Shown piece after piece: positions 5,149 through 5,574 of a DNA stretch of 5,574 nt. The position numbers and the translations under genes were made by a program. Numbering within the stretch: position 1 is the stretch's first letter; every line of letters starts with the position of its first letter. The DNA is from DATLGD01 sp035540755 (GTDB taxonomy: Bacteria > Actinomycetota > Actinomycetes > Mycobacteriales > SCTD01). The notes below the pieces were generated by a model. It was not told the DNA's origin. It was given only the letters and a program-made list of their open reading frames with translations, and made no database searches. Location of the stretch: contig DATLGD010000126.1 of the NCBI GenBank assembly GCA_035540755.1, positions 1-5,574 on the forward strand, read 5' to 3'.

Positions 5149-5574
5149 GTGCCTCCTGCCAAGACCCGCGACAAGCCGGCGATCAGCGGCGCGCACGGCG
5201 TCCGCCCCACCGTGCCGCGCCTGTCCACGGACCTGCGCCGCTCCCGCCGCCGGTTCGAGGTGGTCAGCGACTTCGAGCCCAGCGGTGACCAGCCGGCCGC
5301 CATCGCGGAGATGGCGAAGCGGCTCCGAGCCGACGCCCCCGACGTCGTGCTGCTCGGCGCCACCGGCACCGGCAAGAGCGCGACCACCGCCTGGCTGGTC
5401 GAGCAGGTGCAGCGGCCCACCCTGGTGATGGCCCCGAACAAGACGCTCGCCGCGCAGCTGGCCAACGAGTTCCGCGAGCTGTTCCCGCACAACGCGGTCG
5501 AGTACTTCGTCAGCTACTACGACTACTACCAGCCCGAGGCGTACGTCCCGCAGACCGACACCTACATCGAGAAG
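5149..5574 (+). CDS. uvrB: UvrABC system protein B (3' end missing)
   Basis: UvrB is the damage-verifying helicase-like subunit of nucleotide excision repair; UvrA loads it on DNA and it recruits UvrC. Only the first 142 codons are present, ending on a codon boundary at the window edge. Visible motifs: FEVVSDFEPSGDQPAAI (36-52, including the Q-motif-like GDQP), Walker A GATGTGKS (70-77), motif Ia MAPNKTLAAQL (94-104), and the start of the beta-hairpin VEYFVSYYDYYQPEAY (117-132), whose tyrosines wedge between DNA strands at the lesion. The N-terminus carries a 35-residue basic, Pro/Arg-rich extension before the conserved core, longer than in many UvrB proteins. GTG 5149 is chosen because the -10 element is 6 nt upstream; in-frame GTG 5212 would shorten the extension to 14 residues. 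The family identity is certain. Confidence 0.96.
   Translation, partial: MPPAKTRDKPAISGAHGVRPTVPRLSTDLRRSRRRFEVVSDFEPSGDQPAAIAEMAKRLRADAPDVVLLGATGTGKSATTAWLVEQVQRPTLVMAPNKTLAAQLANEFRELFPHNAVEYFVSYYDYYQPEAYVPQTDTYIEK

Overview
This is a high-GC window with very strong G/C bias at third codon positions, several GTG starts and almost no TA dinucleotides outside coding sequence. All of this points to an actinobacterium. The order rpsA - coaE - uvrB on one strand is the same as the known mycobacterial order (rpsA and coaE are neighbours there, with uvrB just beyond). I cannot place the genus from sequence alone; the S1 C-terminal tail fits Micrococcales or Propionibacteriales as well as other actinomycetes.

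Layout, all genes on the + strand: (1) the 3' 473 codons of rpsA (ribosomal protein S1), closed by a strong GC-rich hairpin; (2) an extra gene between rpsA and coaE, encoding an AbiEi-type winged-helix domain joined to a DUF559/Vsr-like PD-(D/E)XK nuclease domain; (3) coaE (dephospho-CoA kinase) with a degenerate, shortened C-terminal GrpB-like domain; (4) a membrane-anchored, probably extracytoplasmic TIM-barrel hydrolase-like protein of unknown function; (5) the first 142 codons of uvrB, running off the right edge.

The most unusual structure is around gene 2. Four copies of a roughly 20-nt motif (consensus GGAAC-N5-CCCTCCACCT, usually preceded by GT) occur as two inverted pairs, one on each side of the nuclease gene. 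The two pairs have nearly the same internal spacing (48 and 47 nt). The outermost copies form imperfect terminal inverted repeats around a 1184-bp segment (1507-2690), inserted at a junction where other actinobacteria have rpsA next to coaE. The right-hand pair overlaps the last codons of the nuclease gene and reaches towards the coaE promoter. I see either a repeat/nuclease unit (a possible analogue of REP elements with their RAYT transposases) or a nuclease gene bracketed by the operators of its own DNA-binding domain. No description of such a repeat family is known to me.

A second pattern: coaE, the membrane protein gene and uvrB each carry the same hexamer TAGCGT 6-7 nt upstream of a GTG start, which is the geometry of a leaderless actinobacterial promoter. 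The uvrB copy also has a partial match, at the exact spacing, to the PafBC (RecA-NDp) DNA-damage promoter. The nuclease gene has no such element. The housekeeping genes serve translation (S1), coenzyme A synthesis (CoaE) and nucleotide excision repair (UvrB); nothing suggests that they and the inserted gene work together.
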